Part shown: in pieces, positions 1 through 7,826 of the stretch
Layout: each line of letters begins with the position of its first letter
Numbering within the stretch: the stretch's first letter is position 1
Assembly: GCA_905203765.1 (NCBI GenBank)
Contig: CAJKXC010000005.1
Span: 1 to 64,000, forward strand
Direction of reading: 5' to 3'
From: an uncultured Bacteroides sp.
Lineage (GTDB): Bacteria > Bacteroidota > Bacteroidia > Bacteroidales > Bacteroidaceae
DNA: 64,000 bases
Translations under genes and position numbers: made by a program
Notes under the pieces: generated by a model
Seen by the model: only the letters and a program-made list of their open reading frames with translations
Databases searched by the model: none
Told to the model about the DNA's origin: nothing

Positions 1-53
1 TAGCACAACAGGTTTTGGTTCTGTTTGTCCAAGTTCGAATCTTGGTAGTCCAA
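1..53 (+). tRNA. tRNA-Gln (TTG), 3' part only
   Basis: The 3' part of a tRNA gene whose 5' end lies before the window. A 5-bp anticodon stem (ACAGG/TCTGT) encloses a 7-base loop with anticodon TTG, which reads glutamine codons. A T arm (CCAAG, loop TTCGAAT, CTTGG) follows, then the acceptor strand TAGTCCA and an A at the discriminator position. CCA is not encoded. The D arm and 5' acceptor strand are missing, so the identity rests on the anticodon alone. Confidence 0.88.
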
Positions 54-56
54 CTG

Positions 57-94
57 AAAAAGTCCTTGTCGAAGAAATTCGGCAAGGACTTTTT
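57..94. terminator. Bidirectional intrinsic terminator
   Basis: A 12-bp inverted repeat (AAAAAGTCCTTG and CAAGGACTTTTT) encloses a 14-base loop. It has T runs on both strands. It lies between the plus-strand tRNA and the minus-strand deacetylase gene, so it can end transcription from both sides. Confidence 0.85.
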
Positions 95-98
95 GCAT

Positions 99-755
99 TT
101 ACAATACCTTGAATTCGTACCCTTCTTCCTTCAGAAACTCGATGGCGCGTGGCAGGGCATATTGCAGATTGCCGTTACACCAGGACTTCAGCGAGTCGTG
201 GAAAGTAATGATGGCGCCGTTGCGGGCGTACTTCATCACATTGGCAAGCACCTGCGGGCCACGTAGCTTCTTACTGTAGTCGCGGGTCACGAGGTCCCAC
301 ATCACGATTTTGTAGCGCCGTTTCAGCTTCATATATTGCCCGGCGAACATATGTCCGTGGGGCGGGCGGAAGAGGAGCGGGTACAGTGCCTTCTCCACAT
401 TGCAGGAGATGTCTCCACCCATTTCCATGAAAATCTGTGCCTGTTCGGCATTGCCCAGATAGTTCTTGGCGCTGTATTCAAATCCCCGAATATGGTTGAA
501 GGTGTGGTTGCCGATGCGGTGACCGCGCTCCACAACCATCCGGAATTCTTCGGGATGTTTTCGTATGTTGTCGCCCACCATGAAGAAGGTGGCTTTAATG
601 TTATGTTTGTCGAGCAAATCAAGAACCCAGGGCGTCACCTCGGGAATGGGACCGTCGTCGAAAGTCAGATAAACGGCTTTTTCCTCAGGATCCATTCTCC
701 AGATGGCGCTGGGATACAGTTTGCGAAATAGCTCGGGCGGCTGTTCTATTAACAC
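99..755 (-). CDS. NodB-type polysaccharide deacetylase
   Basis: A 218-aa metal-dependent polysaccharide deacetylase (carbohydrate esterase 4 fold). Visible NodB motifs are TFDDGP near residues 31-36 (catalytic base and metal Asp), HRIGNHTFNH near 79-88 (two metal-binding His), RPPHG near 131, and a late ITFHDS. No signal peptide or membrane segment is obvious, so the site of action is unclear. The start is GTG; it gives the full N-terminus (MLIEQPP) before the catalytic core. It follows the DUF2723 gene by 18 bp, so the two are probably co-transcribed. The substrate could be peptidoglycan or a surface glycan; the sequence does not decide this. Confidence 0.86.
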   Translation of the reverse strand: MLIEQPPELFRKLYPSAIWRMDPEEKAVYLTFDDGPIPEVTPWVLDLLDKHNIKATFFMVGDNIRKHPEEFRMVVERGHRIGNHTFNHIRGFEYSAKNYLGNAEQAQIFMEMGGDISCNVEKALYPLLFRPPHGHMFAGQYMKLKRRYKIVMWDLVTRDYSKKLRGPQVLANVMKYARNGAIITFHDSLKSWCNGNLQYALPRAIEFLKEEGYEFKVL

Positions 756-773
756 ATTCTTAGCGATTAAAAG

Positions 774-3700
774 TTACTTTGAAACCTTGTCCATCATCGG
801 TCCGTAAACCTGTTTCAGACGATCCATATACATATTATACAGTTCTTCCACTTTCGGTTCGTAGATCTCGGCAAGTTTGGAGTCATACTTCTTCATCATC
901 TTTGCTTCTGCATCGAGCACGGCCCAATGATATTCGAACTCGCGGGTGGAGACAGAGAAGCGGTCGTCGTCCAGGCTCAGGTACCAGGTGAGGTACTCTA
1001 CCGCCTTGTCGGCAAGCACTTGCATCATTTCGTCCGCCTTGGCGGTTTCGCCCAACTGGTAGTAGGCTTCGGCCATCTGCACGGCGCCGTTCTGCCAGTC
1101 GTAAGGCACGTTGTAGTTCGGAATCACCTTTTCGGCATAGTCCAACGCAGCTTTCGCCTTGTCCTTCTTGCCTTCGCGCATCAGTTGCTGCACGAGTTGC
1201 GAGAAGATGCGGCGGTGCGAGTGGCACATGCGCATGGTGTTCTCGTCGATGTAGATGCCCGGCTTGTCGATACCGCCGAACTTGAACTTGTTCATCAGGT
1301 TGTCGTACATCTTCTCCGAGTCTATCTTTACGCCCAGTTTGTCGGTGTCGAACGGGGTGAAGCGGTAGGCAAGACCTTCCTGCATGAAGTGGTTGGCCAT
1401 GCCCAGCTGGTTCTCCGTGCCCACGCTGACGGCGATGTAGATGGGACGTTCCCAGTTGGCTTCGCTCAGCATTTCGAGCATCATCAACTCGCTCTTGTAG
1501 AGGGCGCGTTTGCCTTTCAGCGAGATGTGCATATAGTCGGGGATGCTGTCGCCCGGTATCAGCATACCGCTGCGGCGTACGGCTTCCTTATCTACCTTGA
1601 TGACGAGGCTGTCGGTAGGAATCACCTTCAAGTCCTGGTTCTTGTTGCGTACCCAATATTTCAGGATGTTCTTCACTTCGTACGGATCGTCGCCGAACTC
1701 CTTCTTCACATTTACCAGGGCTTCGGGGTTGCCGTTCAATGCCTGCTTCTCGGCTTCGGCATAGAGGGCGTCGATGCTCTTCTTGTAGTCGGGGCGGATG
1801 GGGACGTATTCGTTGGTGCCTTCCACGTACTCCATACGGTCCCAGGTGATGGGCAGTGACGGAGAGTCGTAGGCGGGACGTTTCATTTGGTCGATGTACC
1901 AGTCGGTCTGCAAGTAGCTGAGGTTACAGGTACGTGCATCGGTGCGGAAACCTTCGGTCTCCTGGTTGTACCACAGGGGGAAGGTGTCGTTATCGCCGTT
2001 GGTGAAGATGACTGGATTGCCGCTTTCTTGCAGGGACATCAGGTAGTTTTGCCCGAAGTCGCGGCATACGTAGCGGTCGCTGCGGTCGTGGTCATCCCAC
2101 GTTTGGCTTGCCATCTGTATGGGTACCAGCAGGCAGACTGCGGAGATGACGAGGGCGGAAACCAGCGAAGGAACAAGCGGGTATCCTGTTTTTCTGATTT
2201 GCTCTCTTGCTTCGTCGTCCATTTCTTCGTCGTCTGCCCGTTTCCTTGTCCATCTGTCTATCAGTTGTATCAGTCCTGCCACGCCCATACCAATCCAGAT
2301 GGCGAAGGCGTAGAACGAACCGGCGTAGGCGTAATCACGCTCGCGCGGCTGGGTCGGGGTCTGATTCAGGTAGAGCACGATGGCGATACCGGTCATAAAG
2401 AACAGGAAGAATACCACCCAGAATTGCTGGATGCCCTTCTGTCCGCGGTAGGCTTGCCACAGCAGACCGATGATGCCCAGCAGCAGCGGCAGGCAGTAGA
2501 AGACGTTGTGCCCCTTGTTGTCCTGCAGCTCTTGCGGCAGCAGGGTCTGGTCGCCCACCAGCAGCTTGTCGATGGCGTTGATGCCGGTAATCCAGTTACC
2601 GTGTTCTATCTCGCCGCTGCCTTGCAGGTCGTTCTGGCGTCCGGCAAAGTTCCACATGAAGTAGCGCCAGTACATCCAGTTAAGCTGGTAGGAGAAGAAG
2701 AACTTGATGTTCTCCCACTGCGTAGGCATATTCACCATCACCATTTCGCCGCATTTGTCGTAGGGGACGTCGTATCCCTTGATGTCCTGCCAGCGGTGGT
2801 ACTCGTTGGTGTGCGCGCTGCTGTACATACGCGGGAAGAGCATGTTCTGCGCATATTCATATTCGATGCGTCCGGGGATTTCGAGGTAGCTGTCCTTCTC
2901 GTCGGGCGTAGCCTTCTCCTTGCGGATGAACTTGGTTCCGTTGTACGAGATGCGCGGTTCGCAATAGCCGTCTTTCACGTCGAGGGCTACTTGTGAGGAG
3001 AATGCCGGTCCGTAGAACAGCGGGCGTGTGCCGTATTGTTCGCGTCCCAGATATTCGCCCAGCGTGAAGATGTCTTCCGGCGAGTTCTGGTCCATCGGCG
3101 TGTTGGCGGTGGAACGGATCACGATGAGTGCGTACGAGGAATATCCGATGACAATCATCATGGTGCAGAGCAACGACGTGTTCAGCGTGCGTGCCGATAC
3201 GCGGTATTTCTCTTTGATTCGCGTCTGTACGTATGGAGAGAGGTACAGCCACAGAATAGCAATCACCAGGATACCGATAACGACGGCACTGGCGCCATGA
3301 CCATAGAAGGGAATACCCAGCATGGCTATGGTGAGTATGAACGAAAGCGCCATGCGCGATTTGTTCTTCTCGATGTAGCTCTCGTATATACCCCAGATGA
3401 GGCAACCTGCCAGCAGGATGATATAGACGATGACGCCCGTGTTGAAGGACATTCCCAGCGTGTTGACGAACAGCAGTTCGAACCAACCGCCCACCTTCAC
3501 GATGCCGGGCACGATGCCGTAGAGCACGGCGGCCACCAGCACCATCGAGGCGAAAAGTGCCAGCAGGGAGCCTTTGACGTTGGCATTAGGCGTTTTCTTG
3601 TAGTAATATACCAATACGATGGCGGGCAGACAGAGCAGGTTCAGCAAATGCACGCCGATACTCAGTCCGGTGAGGTAAGCGATGAGAATCAGCCAGCGGT

Positions 3701-4220
3701 CCGAGTGAGGTTCGTTGGCTACGTCTTCCCACTTCAGTATCAGCCAGAAAACGACGGCGGTAAACAGGGACGAGAAGGCGTAAACCTCACCTTCCACAGC
3801 ACTGAACCAGAAGGTATCGCTGAATGTATAGGCAAGTGCGCCTACCAGTCCGCTACCCATAATGGTAACCATCTGTCCGGCCGTGATATTGTTTTCGTCC
3901 TTCACTACGAGTTTGCGTACCAGGTGCGTGATGCTCCAGAAGAGGAACAGGATACACGCGCCGCTCATCAGTGCGCTCATGTAGTTCACCATCTTGGCAA
4001 CGGTGGTAGCATCGGAAGCAAATTGTGAGAACAGGTTGGCTACCAGCATGAAGAACGGTGCGCCGGGCGGGTGTCCTACTTCCAGTTTATAGCCGGTGGT
4101 GATAAACTCCGGGCAGTCCCAAAAGCTTGCAGTCGGTTCGATGGTCATGCAGTAAACCGTTGCTGCAATGATAAATGTAATCCAACCTACCAGGTTGTTC
4201 ACGTTTTTGTACTGTTTCAT
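774..4220 (-). CDS. DUF2723 multi-pass membrane protein, GT-C-like
   Basis: A protein of 1148 aa. The N-terminal half has about 12 hydrophobic segments. The first loop carries FWDCPEF, the acidic motif typical of DUF2723/GT-C (protein O-mannosyltransferase-like) proteins. The C-terminal third is soluble, with helical TPR-like stretches (residues ~1000-1130). Proteins of this family are common in Bacteroidetes and are thought to transfer a sugar from a lipid carrier, but no reaction can be assigned here. The ATG start lies about 120 bp downstream of a minus-strand TATCTTTG promoter element. It is the first gene of a pair with the deacetylase. Confidence 0.88.
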   Translation of the reverse strand: MKQYKNVNNLVGWITFIIAATVYCMTIEPTASFWDCPEFITTGYKLEVGHPPGAPFFMLVANLFSQFASDATTVAKMVNYMSALMSGACILFLFWSITHLVRKLVVKDENNITAGQMVTIMGSGLVGALAYTFSDTFWFSAVEGEVYAFSSLFTAVVFWLILKWEDVANEPHSDRWLILIAYLTGLSIGVHLLNLLCLPAIVLVYYYKKTPNANVKGSLLALFASMVLVAAVLYGIVPGIVKVGGWFELLFVNTLGMSFNTGVIVYIILLAGCLIWGIYESYIEKNKSRMALSFILTIAMLGIPFYGHGASAVVIGILVIAILWLYLSPYVQTRIKEKYRVSARTLNTSLLCTMMIVIGYSSYALIVIRSTANTPMDQNSPEDIFTLGEYLGREQYGTRPLFYGPAFSSQVALDVKDGYCEPRISYNGTKFIRKEKATPDEKDSYLEIPGRIEYEYAQNMLFPRMYSSAHTNEYHRWQDIKGYDVPYDKCGEMVMVNMPTQWENIKFFFSYQLNWMYWRYFMWNFAGRQNDLQGSGEIEHGNWITGINAIDKLLVGDQTLLPQELQDNKGHNVFYCLPLLLGIIGLLWQAYRGQKGIQQFWVVFFLFFMTGIAIVLYLNQTPTQPRERDYAYAGSFYAFAIWIGMGVAGLIQLIDRWTRKRADDEEMDDEAREQIRKTGYPLVPSLVSALVISAVCLLVPIQMASQTWDDHDRSDRYVCRDFGQNYLMSLQESGNPVIFTNGDNDTFPLWYNQETEGFRTDARTCNLSYLQTDWYIDQMKRPAYDSPSLPITWDRMEYVEGTNEYVPIRPDYKKSIDALYAEAEKQALNGNPEALVNVKKEFGDDPYEVKNILKYWVRNKNQDLKVIPTDSLVIKVDKEAVRRSGMLIPGDSIPDYMHISLKGKRALYKSELMMLEMLSEANWERPIYIAVSVGTENQLGMANHFMQEGLAYRFTPFDTDKLGVKIDSEKMYDNLMNKFKFGGIDKPGIYIDENTMRMCHSHRRIFSQLVQQLMREGKKDKAKAALDYAEKVIPNYNVPYDWQNGAVQMAEAYYQLGETAKADEMMQVLADKAVEYLTWYLSLDDDRFSVSTREFEYHWAVLDAEAKMMKKYDSKLAEIYEPKVEELYNMYMDRLKQVYGPMMDKVSK

Positions 4221-4300
4221 TCAGATGAAGTTCGTTATTATTCGGTTTTGTAGCGCCACAGACCGCAGCCCTGAATGGCAGAGACTGTAGATTACCAGAA

Positions 4301-4330
4301 AATCTGTGTTAATCTGTGTAATCTGTGGTG
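4301..4330. repeat. Short tandem repeat, about 10 bp x 3
   Basis: Three imperfect copies of AATCTGTGT(T/A) in tandem, in the untranslated leader region of the DUF2723 gene. No function is apparent. Confidence 0.6.
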
Positions 4331-4341
4331 AATTTTGGGCG

Positions 4342-4349
4342 CAAAGATA
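4342..4349 (-). promoter_or_regulatory. Bacteroides -7 promoter element for the DUF2723 gene
   Basis: On the minus strand this reads TATCTTTG, a match to the Bacteroides sigma-ABfr -7 consensus TAnnTTTG. An ATTG-like -33 candidate lies about 20 bases upstream. It points at the gene starting at 4220. Confidence 0.6.
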
Positions 4350-4412
4350 ATGAATTCAGTTCTAAATAGGTGACAATAAGGCGTATTATTAGGATAGGTT
4401 AAGGGAATTGCT

Positions 4413-4515
4413 GCATCTATATATCCAGCGCGGGGCATCTATATATCCAGCAGATTGCATCTATATATCCAGCAGATTGTATCTATATATCCAGCAAGTC
4501 ACCTCTATAGATACC
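4413..4515. repeat. Repeat array, family A, locus 1 (22-bp pitch)
   Basis: Four copies of G(C/T)ATCTATATATCCAGC start at 4413, 4435, 4457 and 4479, exactly 22 bp apart. A decayed fifth copy starts at 4501 (ACCTCTATAGATACC). The 5 bases between copies vary. The same family, again at 22-bp pitch, occurs at 19401-19483 and 40162-40244. Here it lies between divergent genes, upstream of the DUF2723 promoter. Confidence 0.9.
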
Positions 4516-4618
4516 GGAAATGGGTATTATTCAGGTATTCGTGAATTATTGACGAAGTAACTTCGTTTTCTGTTTTTTCTCAGGAATACTCCTTTGTGAA
4601 TCAAAACTGAAGCATGAT

Positions 4619-4693
4619 ATGTGCAAAAACACCCACTTTTTGCACATGAAACGAAGAACGTGAGCAAAAAAGCCTTATTTTTGCTCACGTTCT
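4619..4693. repeat. Left flanking repeat of the Fic gene (two hairpins)
   Basis: A 75-bp element with two inverted repeats: ATGTGCAAAAA/TTTTTGCACAT (4619-4647) and GAACGTGAGCAAAAA/TTTTTGCTCACGTTC (4656-4692), joined by ATGAAACGAA. A 75-bp copy with about seven differences follows the Fic stop codon at 5845-5919, in the same orientation. Confidence 0.9.
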
Positions 4694-4724
4694 CAGTTTC
4701 ATGAAACTCTATAAATTAAAAGTT

Positions 4725-5843
4725 ATGTATCAGATACCCTCTCTCCCGTTGAAGCAAGACCTTGATACAGTTGCCATTCTGAAGCAACTGAACAGGGCAA
4801 ACCGTAAGTTGGCCGAATTGAAAGGTATTGCCTTGACCATCCCCAATGAGAATATTCTGATTGACACTTTGGTACTGCAAGAAGCTAAGGAGAGTTCGGA
4901 AGTAGAGAATATCGTGACTACACACGATGAACTTTATCAAGCGGATGCCAATGCAGAACATTTGGTAGTCAGCCTTCAAACAAAGGAAGTGCTACATTAT
5001 TGCGAAGCGATGAAATATGGTTTTTCGCTGGTGCGCAAGAATAAGTTACTTTCTCTTTCCATGATAAAAGAGATACAAGCACGGTTGGAGCAGAACAACG
5101 CCGGATTCAGGGCTATGCCGGGTACATCCTTGAGGAACCAGCGTGGAGAGGTGGTCTATGAACCACCTCAGGACAAACAAACGATAGAACGGCTGATGGG
5201 AAATCTGGAGCTATTCTTGAATGATGATACTTTGAGCGACTTGGACCCTTTGGTGAAAATGGCTATTATCCATCATCAGTTTGAGAGTATCCACCCTTTC
5301 TATGACGGCAACGGCAGAACCGGACGTATCATCAATATTCTGTTCTTGGTTGTAAAAGAGTTATTGGATTTGCCTATTCTCTATTTGAGCCGATACATCA
5401 TTGACAATAAGGCTGAATACTACAGGCAGATACAAGCCGTGAGAGATTCAGGAAATTGGGAACCGTGGGTACTCTTCGTGTTGAAAGGCGTAGAAGAAAC
5501 GGCAACGGATACAATCCGGCTGGTAGGTGAGATTTCTCTTTTGATGAAAGATTACAAAGTACGTCTTAAAAGTTTGCTGGGCAAGAGTTACCGTCATGAG
5601 TTACTGAATAATTTATTTCGCCACCCCTATACTAAAATTGAGTTCATCGAAAAGGAATTGGAAGTAAGCCGGTTTACTGCTTCCAGAATTTTGGATAGGA
5701 TAGCGAAAGAAGGATTGTTGGAGAAAGCCAAAAAAGGCAAGAGCAATTACTTCCTGAATAATGCGCTTATTGCTTTGCTTACTAATAACAAGGACCGTAC
5801 TGACTTGTCGCCGGAAGACATCATAGAGTCTATCACTATATGA
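4725..5843 (+). CDS. Fic-domain AMP-transferase with self-inhibitory motif
   Basis: A 372-aa Fic protein. The catalytic motif HPFYDGNGRTGR is near residues 190-202 and is intact, so ATP-dependent AMPylation of a protein target is predicted. Upstream, SSEVEN (about 56-61) matches the inhibitory helix motif (S/T)xxxE(G/N), placing it in class II, where the inhibitory Glu is N-terminal in the same chain. The C-terminus (~285-345) looks like a winged helix-turn-helix (VSRFTASRILDRIAKEGLL), so it may also bind DNA. Start 4725 (MYQIP) matches usual Fic N-termini. An in-frame ATG at 4701 would add eight residues and sits at the edge of the flanking repeat. The gene stands alone between direct repeats, which suggests a mobile cassette. 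The target is unknown. Confidence 0.88.
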   Translation: MYQIPSLPLKQDLDTVAILKQLNRANRKLAELKGIALTIPNENILIDTLVLQEAKESSEVENIVTTHDELYQADANAEHLVVSLQTKEVLHYCEAMKYGFSLVRKNKLLSLSMIKEIQARLEQNNAGFRAMPGTSLRNQRGEVVYEPPQDKQTIERLMGNLELFLNDDTLSDLDPLVKMAIIHHQFESIHPFYDGNGRTGRIINILFLVVKELLDLPILYLSRYIIDNKAEYYRQIQAVRDSGNWEPWVLFVLKGVEETATDTIRLVGEISLLMKDYKVRLKSLLGKSYRHELLNNLFRHPYTKIEFIEKELEVSRFTASRILDRIAKEGLLEKAKKGKSNYFLNNALIALLTNNKDRTDLSPEDIIESITI

Positions 5844-5844
5844 C

Positions 5845-5919
5845 ATGTGCAAAAAAAACCACTTTTTGCACATGAAACGAAGAACGTGAGCAAAAACAGC
5901 CTGTTTTTGCTCACGTTCT
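5845..5919. repeat. Right flanking repeat of the Fic gene (two hairpins)
   Basis: A direct copy of the 4619-4693 element, starting one base after the Fic stop codon. The second inverted repeat is longer and perfect here: 20-bp arms at 5880-5899 and 5901-5920, followed by TTTT, so it can also serve as the Fic terminator. Confidence 0.9.
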
Positions 5920-6050
5920 TTTTATCCTGTCATTAATCAACTTATCCCGCCCAATCATTGTATATCTGCTTCTTTTTTTGTTTATTTGTTGTCATTCTAC
6001 TATTTGAGAGAGAAAATTCTATGTAAAACACTAAAAAACGCAGGTCTGTT

Positions 6051-7802
6051 ATGAAAGGAAAGTATGTATGGCTGGTGGGAGTGTGCGGTTTGTTGGCTGC
6101 ATGTGGCTCTTCCACAGGGAGTTTGCCGGCAGAGAGTGTACGGCTGAATCAGTTGGGTTATTATCCGGCACAGGAGAAAGTGGCGGTGACGGACAGTGGT
6201 AAGATTGAGCAGTTCACGGTGGTGGACGCTGCTACGGGTAAGGAAGTATTGAAAGGACAACCGAAGAGCACGGCTGTTTCCGAATGGTCCGGCAAGACAA
6301 GGACAACACTGGAGTTTAGCGAAATAGTGACTCCCGGGAAATATATCCTGGAAGTGAACGGAGCTTCGGTGCCTTTTGAGGTGAAGGACAGAGTGCTGGC
6401 GCCTCTTGCCGATGCCGCCTTGAAAGCATTTTATTATCAGCGCACGGGAATACCTATCGAAGAGGCGTATGCCGGCAAATGGAACCGTCCGGCAGGGCAT
6501 CCCGACGACCGGGTGATGGTACATCCCAATGCTGCTTCTGCCACACGCCCCGCCGGGACGATCCTCTCTTCGCCGAAAGGCTGGTACGATGCGGGCGATT
6601 ATAATAAATACATCGTCAACTCCGCCTATTCCATCGGATTGATGCAGAGTGTTTATAAACTTTTCCCCGATTACTTTGTCGCACAATCTGTGAATATCCC
6701 CGAGAGCAACAACAGTACCCCTGACTTGCTGGATGAAATGTACTATAACCTGGATTGGATGTTCACCATGCAAGACCCTGCCGACGGCGGTGTCTATCAT
6801 AAACTCACCACCCCTTCTTTTGAAGGATTCATCAAACCTACGGATTGCAAGCAGCAGCGTTATGTAGTGAGAAAGTCTGTTACGGCTGCACTGGACTATG
6901 CGGCTGCCATGACGCAGGCCGCCCGCCTGTTTGCTCCTTACGAGAAAGATTATCCGGGCTTCTCCAAACGCGCCCTCGCCAGTGCCGAGAAGGCATACCT
7001 TTGGGCAAAGAAGAATCCCAAAGCCTACTACGACCAGGATAAACTGAGTAAAGAGTTTGAGCCGCCCGTAAGCACCGGTTCCTATGGTGACAACAATGCC
7101 GACGACGAATTCTTTTGGGCTGCCACCGAGTTATACCTTGCTACCGGGAAGGCTTCCTACCGCGCAGATGCCGTACAGAAAGCTCCCGCAGCCTTCCATA
7201 CCCCCGGATGGGGCAATGTATCGGGCTTGGGTGTCTTTGCCTGGCTGCAACCGGGAAAGGAATTGAATGCGGAAGACCAGGCCTTTGCTGATTCCCTGAA
7301 AGAGAAACTGATTGCTTATTGCGATGCTGCCATCGCAGATGCCGACGCTTCATCGTTCCACTCACCTTACGGAAACAAGGCGAAAGATTTCTTCTGGGGA
7401 TGTATTGCCGAAGGTTGTGCCGACCAGGGTATCTCGCTGGTTTACGCCTATCTTGCCACCGGTAATCGCGCTTACCTGGCGAATGCCTACCGCAATTCGG
7501 ACTATATGCTGGGACGCAATGCCACCGGTTTCTGCTATGTCACCGGTTTCGGTACCCATAGCCCCATGCATCCCCATCACCGTTTGTCGGCATCGGACGA
7601 TATCGAAGAACCTATTCCCGGATTCCTGGTAGGCGGTCCTAACCCCGGTCAGCAGGATGGAGCGGTTTATCCTTCCGCCTATCCCGACGAATCTTACTCG
7701 GATACGCAGGGTTCCTATGCTTCCAATGAGATTGCCATCAACTGGAATGCGGCGTTGGTAGGTTTGGCGTCGGCTTTGGATGCGCTGAGCGAAAGACAAT
7801 GA
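6051..7802 (+). CDS. GH9 endoglucanase lipoprotein
   Basis: A 583-aa glycoside hydrolase family 9 enzyme. The N-terminus ends in LLAAC, so Cys18 is the probable lipidation site. A cellulase N-terminal Ig-like domain (~25-105) precedes the GH9 (alpha/alpha)6 barrel. Catalytic landmarks: GWYDAGDYNKY near 177-187 (catalytic base Asp), the His motif HSPMHPHHRLS near 503-513, and SYASNEIAINWN near 554 with the proton-donor Glu. All are intact. It should cut internal beta-1,4-glucosyl bonds, probably at the cell surface. It is the first gene of the PUL and is followed after 24 bp by an acetylesterase, which suggests an acetylated glucan. Confidence 0.9.
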   Translation: MKGKYVWLVGVCGLLAACGSSTGSLPAESVRLNQLGYYPAQEKVAVTDSGKIEQFTVVDAATGKEVLKGQPKSTAVSEWSGKTRTTLEFSEIVTPGKYILEVNGASVPFEVKDRVLAPLADAALKAFYYQRTGIPIEEAYAGKWNRPAGHPDDRVMVHPNAASATRPAGTILSSPKGWYDAGDYNKYIVNSAYSIGLMQSVYKLFPDYFVAQSVNIPESNNSTPDLLDEMYYNLDWMFTMQDPADGGVYHKLTTPSFEGFIKPTDCKQQRYVVRKSVTAALDYAAAMTQAARLFAPYEKDYPGFSKRALASAEKAYLWAKKNPKAYYDQDKLSKEFEPPVSTGSYGDNNADDEFFWAATELYLATGKASYRADAVQKAPAAFHTPGWGNVSGLGVFAWLQPGKELNAEDQAFADSLKEKLIAYCDAAIADADASSFHSPYGNKAKDFFWGCIAEGCADQGISLVYAYLATGNRAYLANAYRNSDYMLGRNATGFCYVTGFGTHSPMHPHHRLSASDDIEEPIPGFLVGGPNPGQQDGAVYPSAYPDESYSDTQGSYASNEIAINWNAALVGLASALDALSERQ

Positions 7803-7826
7803 AAACAAGTATTATAATAAAATCAG

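Larger units (their letters stand above)
4221..4724. other. 500-bp intergenic stretch rich in repeats
   Basis: No gene is visible between the divergent DUF2723 and Fic genes. From left to right it holds three copies of a 10-base AATCTGTGT-like motif, a minus-strand promoter element, a 22-bp-pitch repeat array, and a 75-bp hairpin repeat that recurs after the Fic gene. Confidence 0.8.

Noticed and set aside
4413..4515. Possible CRISPR array
   Set aside because: Units are 17 bp with 5-bp gaps, too short for repeats and spacers; there are no cas genes nearby. The other 22-bp arrays fail for the same reason.
4619..5919. An insertion sequence around the Fic gene
   Set aside because: No transposase is present; the end repeats are direct and contain hairpins, and I saw no target-site duplication.
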